Below are positions 1-8,458 of a DNA stretch of 38,485 bases, in pieces. The stretch is from Acidobacteriota bacterium (lineage in GTDB: Bacteria; Acidobacteriota; Vicinamibacteria; Vicinamibacterales; UBA8438). Position numbers and translations under genes: made by a program. Within the stretch, counting starts at the first letter, position 1. Each line of letters opens with the position of its first letter. Below the pieces are notes generated by a model. The model had not been told where the DNA came from. It did no database searches and saw only the letters and a list, made by a program, of their open reading frames with translations. The DNA is taken from contig VXME01000096.1 in assembly GCA_009861545.1 (NCBI GenBank), forward strand, positions 4,791 to 43,275, in the 5' to 3' direction.

Positions 1-1298
1 AAGTCTTTGGAGCTGTCGCGGGACTTGTCGGACATGTTGTAGGCGTAGATCTTGTCGTCCGACGCGTCCGACACCCAGATGGTGGTCGCGTTCGACCACA
101 TGCCCCTAGCGGCGGTGTTGCCGGCCGCTTGCAGCCCGTCGAGATCTTCGCTTGCCTTCCAGCCGTAGGCTGCGGTCACTCCCCGATTGATGGTCACCCA
201 ATAGGTGCGGGTGGTGGTGGTGTCTTGGGCGGTGACCGTGACAGTGACAGGGTTCCTCCCCGCGCTCAGGCTCACCTGGTGACCGCTGGCGGTGGTGTCC
301 GAGTCGTCAGGTTTGATGACGACCGAAGCGTTGGAGTTGTTCCTGCCCGCCGAGATCGTGGCGGTGGTTACCGTGGAAGCCACGCCCAACTCGTAGTGGA
401 GCGTTTCCGCGTCGAACCCGACGATGTCCTTCGGGCTGACCGACAGGGAGCTCAGCGTGGCGTCCGTGGAGAGGTTCTGCCTTCCAAGATTCCCACCGCC
501 TTTGGAGTCGCCTTTGGAGTCAGCGCCCCTAAGGTCGGCGTCTCTAGCGCCGATAGTCTCAGTGGGAGGCTCGTCAGTCACCGAGAGAGGCTCAGTAGTC
601 ACGGGGGGAGGCTCGTTGGCCTGCACGCCCATGGCCGATTGCGTGCTCCAAGGGCCGGAGCCGTCGTTGTAGCGCGCCCGCATCATCACCTTGTAGCGGT
701 CGCCCGGCGTGAGTCCGGTGATCGTGTACGAGGAGGTGTCCCCGCTGGGGTAGGCGTTGCCGCGCTCGGCCTCATTCACGCTGCGATATGACAGCCAATC
801 GCCATCCTCGGGCGCCCACGCAATCCGGTAGCTTTCAGGAGCTGGCGACGGCACGTCCCACGTCACCGTCAACGAGCCCGCAGTATCGCTGCTCAGTCGC
901 GGCGCCCCGCGCACCTGAAGCACCGACTGGGCGCTCCAGGGGCCGGAGCCGTTGTTGTCGCGGGCCCGCATCATCACCTTGTAGCGTCCGCCCGGCTTCA
1001 GACCGTCGATCGTGACATGGGTCTGGTCGCCCCCCGGATATAGGTTGCCGCGCTCGGTCTCGTTCGCGCTGCGATACGACAGCCAATCGCCGTCCTCAGG
1101 CGCCCACATCAGCCGGTAGTCATCTGGAACAGGTGACGGCGTGTCCCACGCCACCGTCAACTGACCCACCACGGTGCTGCTCAACTGGGGTGCCGCCATT
1201 GACGTGCTGGCCAGGGACTTCCCAGGCAACACCGCCAGTCCCGCAGCCAACACCAGCAACGTCAGCAGTGCCCTTCTGCGGGCGCTGGTAGCAATCAT
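1..1298 (-). CDS. Secreted FN3 / cadherin-like protein, 3' end cut by window edge
   Basis: The frame is open from an ATG at 1298 to the left edge, giving about 432 residues with no stop. Residues 1-31 form a signal peptide: an Arg-rich start, a Leu/Ala-rich core and an Ala-x-Ser-like end. Two fibronectin type III domains follow (about 36-130 and 132-225), each with the motif YKVMMRAR and a GPWS ending. They are so alike that the gene shows a visible internal tandem duplication of about 300 bases. After a Pro/Thr/Asp linker comes a cadherin-like beta-sandwich (about 270-375) with the typical L..LSVSP start and TYWVTINR end. The sequence then enters what looks like the first blade of an NHL/beta-propeller type repeat (WVSDASDDKIYAYN). 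The protein is probably exported and involved in adhesion or extracellular binding. The function of the C-terminal part cannot be judged because it lies outside the window. The start is the only ATG placed directly before the signal peptide; no clear Shine-Dalgarno (SD) site is visible. Confidence 0.85.
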   Translation of the reverse strand, partial: MIATSARRRALLTLLVLAAGLAVLPGKSLASTSMAAPQLSSTVVGQLTVAWDTPSPVPDDYRLMWAPEDGDWLSYRSANETERGNLYPGGDQTHVTIDGLKPGGRYKVMMRARDNNGSGPWSAQSVLQVRGAPRLSSDTAGSLTVTWDVPSPAPESYRIAWAPEDGDWLSYRSVNEAERGNAYPSGDTSSYTITGLTPGDRYKVMMRARYNDGSGPWSTQSAMGVQANEPPPVTTEPLSVTDEPPTETIGARDADLRGADSKGDSKGGGNLGRQNLSTDATLSSLSVSPKDIVGFDAETLHYELGVASTVTTATISAGRNNSNASVVIKPDDSDTTASGHQVSLSAGRNPVTVTVTAQDTTTTRTYWVTINRGVTAAYGWKASEDLDGLQAAGNTAARGMWSNATTIWVSDASDDKIYAYNMSDKSRDSSKD

Positions 1299-1646
1299 TG
1301 CTGAAAGCTAGAACAACAAGACACAAATGGCAAACCCATAACAACAACATAAGCAACACACTCACAACACCAGTGCACGAGCAACGCCCCACGAGCGAAC
1401 ATGCGGCATGCAGGCGGTGACCGGCATCCCTGCGCGGAACTGGCGGGCATCGGGGTGTCAAGGCCCGGGCTGGCGTTTGCGGCCGAATGACGCGCACCCA
1501 CTGGCCCTCGTGGCGGTGCCGCGCAATCGGCTGCCGACGCACAGCGCGAAGGGGCCGAAATAGTGTTAGAGGGGATGCTCCTGCCTGAACGCCACCACAG
1601 GGCTGTCGGCACTCACCAATCGGCGCACCTGCCGGGAGGCATGTGA
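1299..1646. other. Divergent intergenic region with AT-rich stretch
   Basis: This gap separates two divergent genes. Bases 1300-1380 are clearly richer in A and T than the surroundings and contain CAACA/AACAA-type repeats, so they probably hold the promoter of the minus-strand FN3 gene. No clean -35/-10 pair could be assigned. The rest, 1380-1630, has reading frames on both strands with no protein-like composition. Confidence 0.4.
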
Positions 1647-2888
1647 GTGGACTGGTCGGCGCTATTTGACTACTTGCCGCAGCTCACTTTGATGGCAGTG
1701 ACCGTCGCTCCCGCCATCAAGCCGGGCCGGGAAGGGCTCTCCTCGTGGTTAGGTCGCGGGCGCAAGCCGTCGGCCAGCGTCCAGTCTGCTTCTCGCGGCG
1801 GGCGGTGGTCCAACCAGAGCGGATACCGCCTTTCAGCCTGGCCGTCGACTGCGCAGCCACAGGAACTCGAGCACTACGTCGCGGCGCGAGGCCTAGTGCC
1901 CATCCAGAGGAAGGTCCAGTCATCGAGGCTCAGATCGACGTGGAGGGCAGTAGCGGACTTCCTGTTCGAGACCCGGGCCAGCCCGAAGCCCGGATTCAGG
2001 ATCCTGGGATGGCGGTGCCGACCAGTCCCGGGTTCCGAAGCGATACCGGGCGCATTCGTCCTGGCTCTGCGGCTCCACCCCAACGAGAACAGGAGCCACC
2101 TGCGAACGTCGCTGCTGCCCCGCCTCCGGTTCTCGGACCGTCCCTGCCTCGTCGCCATCGCGTCGGTCTCGGATCTTTTCGACGAGACGTCTTGGGTGCG
2201 CTGCTACGCCGTTGACCCGTCCACGACGAGCCTCGACCCCGAGGATTGTCAGCTGGTCGCCGTGCAGTCCTATGACACCGCCCGGCGCGGGACGCCGACC
2301 TGCATCAGCATGAGAGTCCGCGACGCCCGCGAGAGCGTCGTATGGCTGATTGTCGACAACGTCGGCAAAGCTGCGCCCGGCGGGGACTGGGGCCGGTCCC
2401 CCGCAACGATCTACGAGACCCACGATGACGCGCCCGAGCCCGAGGACCTGGGCGACGAACGCGTCCAGATCGATGACGACTTCCGCTACATCCGCCGCGA
2501 GGACTTCACGAGCAGTCTCATCGGGCGAACCATCGTGTGGCTGGCGGCCGGTGCATGCGTCCCCCTGCTGTATCTCCTGGGCTGGGGGTCGGCCGTCTTC
2601 TTGGGCTTGCGGCTTCCGTCGTGGCTGACCTCGGGAGCGACTGTGGTCCCGGCGGTGTGGCTTGCGCTGTGGACCTCGTTGGCCTACCTCTATGTCGGCG
2701 CCATGGTCGGCACTCAGCTTCAAGCCGCATGGTGGCGCCGACGAGACGGGCAGCGTCGCCGCGGCGACCGAGTCTGGCGGGGCGGAACCACCGACTGCCT
2801 AGTGTTCGGTTCGATGGTACGGAGAGGCAGACGGCTCGACCGCGATGGCTGGAGGAGATTCTGGCTGAGCCTGCGACCCGGGGACTAG
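1647..2888 (+). CDS. Unknown membrane protein with two C-terminal TM helices
   Basis: This 413-residue protein is not recognised. The GTG start at 1647 is supported by a GGGAGG Shine-Dalgarno at 1634-1639, seven bases upstream; the nearby ATG at 1641 is followed at once by a stop. Residues 1-290 are mostly soluble, with a hydrophobic patch near 10-25, an Arg/Ser-rich stretch (35-60) and an acidic segment (about 255-280). Two adjacent hydrophobic helices lie at about 296-321 and 328-353. The last 55 residues are very Arg/Trp-rich and would be cytoplasmic. The layout suggests a membrane-anchored cytoplasmic protein. No catalytic motif was found. It stands alone, divergent from the FN3 gene and followed by a decayed sulfate-transporter fragment. 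The frame is long and has a good ribosome site, so the gene is probably real even though its function is unknown. Confidence 0.65.
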   Translation: MDWSALFDYLPQLTLMAVTVAPAIKPGREGLSSWLGRGRKPSASVQSASRGGRWSNQSGYRLSAWPSTAQPQELEHYVAARGLVPIQRKVQSSRLRSTWRAVADFLFETRASPKPGFRILGWRCRPVPGSEAIPGAFVLALRLHPNENRSHLRTSLLPRLRFSDRPCLVAIASVSDLFDETSWVRCYAVDPSTTSLDPEDCQLVAVQSYDTARRGTPTCISMRVRDARESVVWLIVDNVGKAAPGGDWGRSPATIYETHDDAPEPEDLGDERVQIDDDFRYIRREDFTSSLIGRTIVWLAAGACVPLLYLLGWGSAVFLGLRLPSWLTSGATVVPAVWLALWTSLAYLYVGAMVGTQLQAAWWRRRDGQRRRGDRVWRGGTTDCLVFGSMVRRGRRLDRDGWRRFWLSLRPGD

Positions 2889-2979
2889 GGGACCGCAGGC
2901 TATGCCGAGGTAGAGACGCCTAGCAGCGCTCAACATGATCGACAGGCGGACGCCGACGAGAGTATCTGCGCTGGTGTGA

Positions 2980-3311
2980 GCAAGCCCGGTAGGGGATCTG
3001 TTCAGGGGCAGCTTCACCGTCGCGTCGCCGCAGAAGCTGATCTACAGCATCGGCGAAGACATCAAGGATCATGAGATCGTCATTCTGGACTTCTCCGAGA
3101 CCGTCCACATCGACGACAGCGCAGCCCTGTAGTGGAGTTCTTGATCGAAGTCGCCGTAGCGCAGCACACCGAGACTGTGGTGCTTGGCCTCACGGACCGA
3201 GTCGCGGAAAGCCTTCACGCTCTCGGCGTTCTGCGACTCGTACTCGAAGACCGTCTTGTAGGGACGATGGACGAGGCACTGGACTTGACGACCCGGTTGC
3301 TGAAGGCCTGA
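2980..3311 (+). pseudogene. Frameshifted remnant of SulP-family STAS domain
   Basis: Translating from 2989 gives a sequence typical of the C-terminal STAS domain of SulP anion permeases: GDLFRGSFTVASPQKLIY, then VILDFSETVHIDDSAAL. It stops at a TAG at 3130-3132. If one base is restored there, the next frame continues in register from about 3131 as VVEFLIEVA, then TVVLGLTDRV and HALGVLRL, to a natural TGA at 3309-3311. No transmembrane permease region is present upstream, and a TGA at 2977-2979 closes the frame on that side. This is therefore the decayed 3' end of a sulfate or bicarbonate transporter gene, left after deletion of most of the gene plus a one-base loss. It has no plausible start or function today. 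Confidence 0.75.
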
Positions 3312-3460
3312 CTTTGCGCATCTAGGTGGTTCCGACATGGCGGTAATTCCCAGCCTCAACAATGCATGGCGTGCGCCTTGGCATGGGCTAGCTATTGAGT
3401 ATTCCTAAGCGTGCGATGGTCGCGATGTGGCGCCGTGATATGAGTAGCCGATTCTGCGCG

Positions 3461-3466
3461 TAGAGT
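3461..3466 (+). promoter_or_regulatory. Possible -10 box (TAGAGT) for the M16 peptidase gene
   Basis: TAGAGT lies eight bases before the ATG at 3475, which would allow a leaderless or nearly leaderless transcript. No convincing -35 box is seen. It matters because it bears on the choice between the starts at 3475 and 3535. Confidence 0.3.
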
Positions 3467-3474
3467 CCGGGGCT

Positions 3475-6400
3475 ATGAGGTTCTGGTTTCTGTTCTCGGC
3501 GGTTGAGCGCGTATCCGAGGCTACGCCTCCGCGCATGCGGCCAAAGCTGTGGGCCACGGTTGTGGTGACGGCGCTGATCGTCGCGGCCTGTTCCGCTGAT
3601 GCGCCGGAGGTGACGCCCGCTGCGAGCGAGCCCCCTAGGACGACTCAGGCCGCTGCCGAACCGGCGCCGGAGACCCCTGCCCAACTAGACGATGACGAAG
3701 CTCCCGAGCTTCGAGACGCCACCCGGGAAGATGAACCCGGAGATGTCACCCAAGTCGAACCTGACGACGCCGCTCAAGTTGAGCCCGACGACGCTGCCGA
3801 CTCCCCAGCGTCACCCCCGGCCGATCTGGGCGCCTTCAACGACTACGAGCCCGGCGATCCGGACTCCACTCTCCTGGGGACCGACGACGAGGTGCTGGTC
3901 GGCACGCTCGACAACGGCCTCACCTACTACTTGCGCTCGAACGACTCGCCGGCTGGGGCGGTGGAGACGCGGCTGGTGGTCAATGCGGGCGCCGTGCTGG
4001 ACCCGCCGGGCGCGGAGGGAACCGCGCACTTCCTTGAGCACCTGCTGTTCAACGGCACTGAGAGCTTCTCCAAGACCGACCTTCGAGAAGTGCTGCGTTC
4101 CATCGGTGTGGAAGTCGGGCCGGACCTGAACGCGTACACGTCCGCCGACGAGACCGTGTACATACTCGACTTCCAACTCGATGACCCCGGGGCGCTTGAT
4201 CTCGCCTTCACCGTGCTGTCGGAGTGGGCGTCGGCGGCCACGATCTCGCCGGAGGAGGTTGAAGCCGAGCGGGGCATCGTGGTCGACGAGTACCGGCTGT
4301 TCGACGAGTCCGCCGACGGCCGGATCGGGAACTTCCTCGACGCCGTCTACTACAGCGGCACCGTGTATGAGGGCATGCAGCTCGGCGGCAACGAGCAGTC
4401 GAACGCCTCGATCACCGCCGAGCAACTGCGGGCCTTCTACGAGACGTGGTACCGGCCCGACAACATGGCGGTGGTCGTGGTGGGGGATCTGCCGGTGGCC
4501 GATATGGCGCAGAAGGTCGCGGAGTTCTTCGGCGGGTTGACCAACCCTGTTGAGCCGATGCCGGCCCAGCCCGAGCGCAGCGCGTTCACTGCGGACTTCG
4601 TCGACGAGCCCGTCATCGATGTGGTCACCCATCCCAACTACGGCGGCATCTCGATGTCGATCGACTGGCAGCTGCCGGCTTGGACGCCCGCTACAACCGG
4701 CGGCGACCGGTTCCGCTTGATGGAAGGCGTTATCGCCAACCTGCTCGAAATCCGGCTCGACAGCGCATACCGCGCCGGGCTGATGTCCCAGGCCAGCGAG
4801 CCCTACGTGGTGTCGTGGCAGCAGGCACGCGGGCTGCGCCTGTACGGCACGAATATCCGGGGCCAGGACCTGCAGCAGGCCACCACCGACTACCTGTCGG
4901 TGCTCGCTGGTGCGGCCCACTACGGCTTCACTCCCGCCGAGTTGGACCAGGCGATCGCTGCGGTCCGCACCGCGCTGGAAGCGCAGCTCGAGCGGGAGGC
5001 GACGATGCAGAGCGCGGGACTGGCGGACAGGTACGTGCTGCACTTCGTGGAGGAGGAGAACATCGAATCGGTCGAGGACCGTGTGGCCCGGCAGGGCGCG
5101 CTGCTGGATACCTTCACCGTCGAGGAGCTGACGGCGCACCTCCGCTGGATACTCGACAACGCGCCGCCGCTGGTGGTGTCCCTCGGCGACGATCCCGCCA
5201 ATGTCCCCGACGTGGAGGAGCTCCGGGCGGCCATCGATGCGGCGGCCCCATTGGCGGCGCCCGAGCCCGAGGAGCGCATCGAGACGCTGATGGCGCCACC
5301 CGATCCCGTCGCGCCGATCCGTGAGCATTCGGTGAGCCTGTTCGAGGGCGCACACGAGTGGGTCTTCGCCAACGGGGCCCGCGTCGTGTTCGCCCCCTCG
5401 GATCTGGCTGCCGGCCAGGTGAACGTGACGGCGCAGAGCCTGGGCGGCTGGTCGCTGCTGCCGATCGGCAACGCCGGAATGCGCCGCGCCATCACCGGCG
5501 CGGTCGCCAACAGCGGAGTCGGCGACTACTCGGCATCACAGATCGACGAGTACCTCGCCAGCACCACGGCCCGAGTCGGACCGTATCTCAGCGAGTTGAC
5601 CGAGGGCTTCTCAGGCTCCGCCAGCCCCGACGACCTCGGCGACCTGCTCGCGCTGATGCACCTGTACATCATCGAGCCGCGAGTCACCGAGGTCGCCACC
5701 TCCCAGCAGATCCAGGATCTGCAGACCCGCAAGTCCTACGCCGAGAACGACCCGGTCTCAAGCTCCGTTTACACGCTGTGGGACGCGTACTACCAGAACA
5801 GCCCCTGGTACCGCTTTATCCTGACGCAGGAGGAGATCGACGCCGTCACCGCCGATCAGCTGCTCGAGCTCTACGAAGCCCGCCTGGGCGACGTCGACGA
5901 CTTGGTGGTGGTGATCGTGGGCGACACCGACCGCGACACGGTGGCCGATCTGGCGGCCCGCTACGTCGGCACCCTGCCCGCCGGCGAACCCGATCAGTAC
6001 GTCAACCACAACCCTGGTTTCCCTCAGGGTGTACACCGCATCACCGTTCCCGTTGACGCCGACGCCGGGGCGTCGGGCCTCTACCTGCAGTTCGGTGCCT
6101 CAGTGCCGGTCACCGTCGAGACTCTGGTTATCGCCGACCTCATCGAGAGCCTGCTGGGCGACCTGCTCTTCGGCACCGTCCGTGAGGGTCTCGGCGAGTC
6201 CTATTCCGCCTACGCGGTCCTGTCGCCGTGGGTCGAAGTGGGCATCTGGGACAATTACTTCGGCGCGACCGGCCCCTCAGACCGCCTCGAGGAGATCAAC
6301 GCCACAGTCGTGGGGATCATCGCCGAGCTGACCGCCGACGGGCCGACCGACAGCGATCTGGCTCGGGCAATGTCGGTGATGCGGGACGACTACCAGCTCG

Positions 6401-6582
6401 ACAGCAACGGCGAGATCATCTCCCCGCTGCTGCTACGCCGCCACCTCGATGATGCTCTCGTCGGCACTCCCGAACAGCGACTCCAAGTGCTGGACGAGGT
6501 CACCGCTGCCGACATCCAGCGGTACATGGCGCTGTTCTTCAACCTCGACAACCGGATCGAGATACTCCGCGTCGAACAGTAG
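3475..6582 (+). CDS. M16 family zinc metallopeptidase, lipoprotein (PqqL/pitrilysin-like)
   Basis: This is a 1035-residue inverzincin. The zinc site HFLEH is at residues 185-189, and the third ligand Glu265 (in AERGIVVDEY) falls 76 residues on, the spacing expected for an active M16 domain. A second, catalytically inactive M16 half follows after about residue 620, which gives the usual two-half clamshell in one chain. The N terminus carries a hydrophobic stretch ending in a lipobox (IVAAC), so the protein should be a lipoprotein on the outer face of the membrane. An acidic, Pro/Glu/Asp-rich linker follows, with an imperfect repeat of VEPDDAA. M16 enzymes degrade peptides or process proteins; the substrate here is unknown. 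Start choice is uncertain. ATG 3475 sits behind a TAGAGT box, whereas ATG 3535 would give a more normal short signal peptide; both keep the lipobox. It converges on the minus-strand FN3 gene. Confidence 0.92.
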   Translation: MRFWFLFSAVERVSEATPPRMRPKLWATVVVTALIVAACSADAPEVTPAASEPPRTTQAAAEPAPETPAQLDDDEAPELRDATREDEPGDVTQVEPDDAAQVEPDDAADSPASPPADLGAFNDYEPGDPDSTLLGTDDEVLVGTLDNGLTYYLRSNDSPAGAVETRLVVNAGAVLDPPGAEGTAHFLEHLLFNGTESFSKTDLREVLRSIGVEVGPDLNAYTSADETVYILDFQLDDPGALDLAFTVLSEWASAATISPEEVEAERGIVVDEYRLFDESADGRIGNFLDAVYYSGTVYEGMQLGGNEQSNASITAEQLRAFYETWYRPDNMAVVVVGDLPVADMAQKVAEFFGGLTNPVEPMPAQPERSAFTADFVDEPVIDVVTHPNYGGISMSIDWQLPAWTPATTGGDRFRLMEGVIANLLEIRLDSAYRAGLMSQASEPYVVSWQQARGLRLYGTNIRGQDLQQATTDYLSVLAGAAHYGFTPAELDQAIAAVRTALEAQLEREATMQSAGLADRYVLHFVEEENIESVEDRVARQGALLDTFTVEELTAHLRWILDNAPPLVVSLGDDPANVPDVEELRAAIDAAAPLAAPEPEERIETLMAPPDPVAPIREHSVSLFEGAHEWVFANGARVVFAPSDLAAGQVNVTAQSLGGWSLLPIGNAGMRRAITGAVANSGVGDYSASQIDEYLASTTARVGPYLSELTEGFSGSASPDDLGDLLALMHLYIIEPRVTEVATSQQIQDLQTRKSYAENDPVSSSVYTLWDAYYQNSPWYRFILTQEEIDAVTADQLLELYEARLGDVDDLVVVIVGDTDRDTVADLAARYVGTLPAGEPDQYVNHNPGFPQGVHRITVPVDADAGASGLYLQFGASVPVTVETLVIADLIESLLGDLLFGTVREGLGESYSAYAVLSPWVEVGIWDNYFGATGPSDRLEEINATVVGIIAELTADGPTDSDLARAMSVMRDDYQLDSNGEIISPLLLRRHLDDALVGTPEQRLQVLDEVTAADIQRYMALFFNLDNRIEILRVEQ

Positions 6583-6680
6583 AAGTCTCGGCGAGCCGCC
6601 CTCGGCGAGCGCGTAGTCCCGTCGAGTACTTCCTCCCGATGCGATGTCCGGCCGTTGGGGTGAGGCCGCTGCGGGATCGG

Positions 6681-8429
6681 CTAGCCCACAGGAGCGGCGA
6701 GCGACACCCTGTGAGTCTCGCCGACCGACCACGAGAAGCCCGGATCGGTCCAGTACACCTTGTACACGGGCCGCCCTGTGTTGTTCCCCAGGAACCCGCG
6801 GTACGCGTCGCCGACACGGAAGCTTTTTCCGTCGACGGTCAGCACCCAGTCGTCGGGCATTGCCCGGTCGAAGGCGTAGAAGTCGAGCGCCTTCGTGTGG
6901 GAGGTGCCGTCGGAGTTGCTGCGGTTGCCGCGGTACCAGGCCAGGATCAAGAACTCGTAGGCGGTGTCGCCGACGGTGACGGTCCTCGGTGCGAGCGAAC
7001 CGACGCTGGTCGAACCGTCTTCGCGGTCCTGGTAGCCGAGGTACCCGGAGTCGGCGTCGCCGAACATGCCGACAGTGAGCGTGGAGGTCCAGATCTCTTC
7101 GGTGTCGATCAGCAGCGGGTCGGCGGCTGAGATCCGCACCTTGACCTCGTCGCCCTCCGCCCAGGAGAAGGGCCGCTCGTCCCATGCCCAATAGCGGCCA
7201 AGCGGAACCTCGTGTCCATCGGGGTGCAACGCATGGGCCGACACGAACTCGGCTCCGCCGACCTCCAGCCGGAACGGCGTGGGCAGGTCGCCGCGGTAGC
7301 CGAATAGGAACGCGTCCGTCATTTCGCCCGATTTGAATATGACCGAATCGCCGGGGACGCTCCCAATGAGTCTCACGTCGCCGCGCCCCCCGATGGTGCT
7401 CTCGTCGCTCGCGGCGGTGATATCAAGACTGCCCCAGCGCATGCCGAGTCCCGCCACCCCGTATCTCTGACGGTTCTCGATGTTCGTGAACTCCCATTCT
7501 TCGACGGTCATGATGCCCTCCAACACCCCGTCATACGGCTCGGGTTCGGGTTCGGGTTCGGGTTCGGGCTCGGGCTCGGGCTCGGGTTCGGGTTCGGGCT
7601 CGGGCTCGGCCACCCGCTTGGTGTAGGTGAACGACCACTCTCCCTTCCAGTTCGAGTACCGGGACCTGATCTGGACCTCGTACACCGCGCCCTGGACTAG
7701 GCCCGTCAGCGTCACCTGCTCGGTGGTCGGGTACATCGTCTGGTCGGTGCCCGACTGCCCGCGGCGTGCCCACACGAACTCGTAGTCGTTCGGCGCGGGA
7801 TTGGACCGGTTCCAGGTGACCGACAGTGTGCCCGGCGTTTCGCTGGTCAGCCGCACACCGCCGACGGAGCCGCGGCCGTTACCGATCGTGGCGCGACCCT
7901 CTATGGCCTGCTTCGTGCCAGTCTTGGCCGCGGTCTGATCGTCGGCGGTTGCAGGCAGTGTCGTGGTCGGTGTAGGCGGTGCCGTTGTGGTTGTGGTAGT
8001 GGTCGGTGTGAGGGGTTCTGCTGTTGTCACTGCGGCCCGGATCTCAGCGCTCCAGGGACCGCTCCAGGGGCCGCTGCGGTAGCGGGCACGCACCTTCAGC
8101 TTGTAGGTCTCGCCTTCACTCAGACCGGTGATGGTGTGCTGGTTGTCTGTCGGGAACGCATTGCCGCTCAGGTCAGTCCAGGTGCGGTAGTCGCCTGTCG
8201 CCGGGGCCCACATCAGGCGGTAGTCGTCCGGCACCGGTTCCGGCACGTGCCAGGTGACGGTCAACTCGCCCGCAGCGCCGCTGTGGGCGGACAGACCGCT
8301 GATGGCTCCCGGCGCGCCCGCGCCCGCTCCAGGCGTCACCGCGAGGCTGGAGACGAGCACAGCCGCCGCCACCGCCCCCCACCCAAGCGCTCGAATCGGC
8401 CCCGAACGTCTCCCTCGACCAGTGCTCAC
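6681..8429 (-). CDS. Secreted FN3-domain protein with Glu-Pro linker
   Basis: I place the start at GTG 8429, which precedes a good signal peptide (basic residues, then an Ala/Val core ending AGAGA) and leaves a 29-base gap from the upstream gene. The longer frame from 8531 would overlap that gene and put 34 odd residues in front. The 582-residue product has FN3 domain 1 (about 41-131), a Thr-rich spacer, FN3 domain 2 (about 190-276) and a run of 12 Glu-Pro dipeptides. Two beta-rich domains of about 110-140 residues follow. These end in W....FSWAEGD and W..PGFSWSVGE and resemble a domain in the neighbouring 1392-residue protein. No enzyme motif is seen. It is probably an extracellular adhesin or binding protein, co-transcribed with the upstream gene. 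The repeat linker can lengthen or shorten in frame. Confidence 0.8.
   Translation of the reverse strand: MSTGRGRRSGPIRALGWGAVAAAVLVSSLAVTPGAGAGAPGAISGLSAHSGAAGELTVTWHVPEPVPDDYRLMWAPATGDYRTWTDLSGNAFPTDNQHTITGLSEGETYKLKVRARYRSGPWSGPWSAEIRAAVTTAEPLTPTTTTTTTAPPTPTTTLPATADDQTAAKTGTKQAIEGRATIGNGRGSVGGVRLTSETPGTLSVTWNRSNPAPNDYEFVWARRGQSGTDQTMYPTTEQVTLTGLVQGAVYEVQIRSRYSNWKGEWSFTYTKRVAEPEPEPEPEPEPEPEPEPEPEPEPYDGVLEGIMTVEEWEFTNIENRQRYGVAGLGMRWGSLDITAASDESTIGGRGDVRLIGSVPGDSVIFKSGEMTDAFLFGYRGDLPTPFRLEVGGAEFVSAHALHPDGHEVPLGRYWAWDERPFSWAEGDEVKVRISAADPLLIDTEEIWTSTLTVGMFGDADSGYLGYQDREDGSTSVGSLAPRTVTVGDTAYEFLILAWYRGNRSNSDGTSHTKALDFYAFDRAMPDDWVLTVDGKSFRVGDAYRGFLGNNTGRPVYKVYWTDPGFSWSVGETHRVSLAAPVG
7536..7607 (-). 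repeat. Hexanucleotide repeat encoding (Glu-Pro)12
   Basis: Twelve consecutive copies of a six-base unit (GGYTCG pattern on the + strand, varying only at one pyrimidine) encode the rigid Glu-Pro linker between the FN3 and C-terminal domains. Because the unit is six bases, slippage changes linker length without breaking the frame. Confidence 0.9.
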
Positions 8430-8458
8430 GTTCTCAATCGCTTTCGTGCCTGCACCAG

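Noticed and set aside
3811-5355. 514-codon open frame on the minus strand inside the M16 gene
   Set aside because: It is antisense to a clear M16 peptidase, Arg/His/Val-rich, without any domain; high-GC coding DNA often leaves this frame open.
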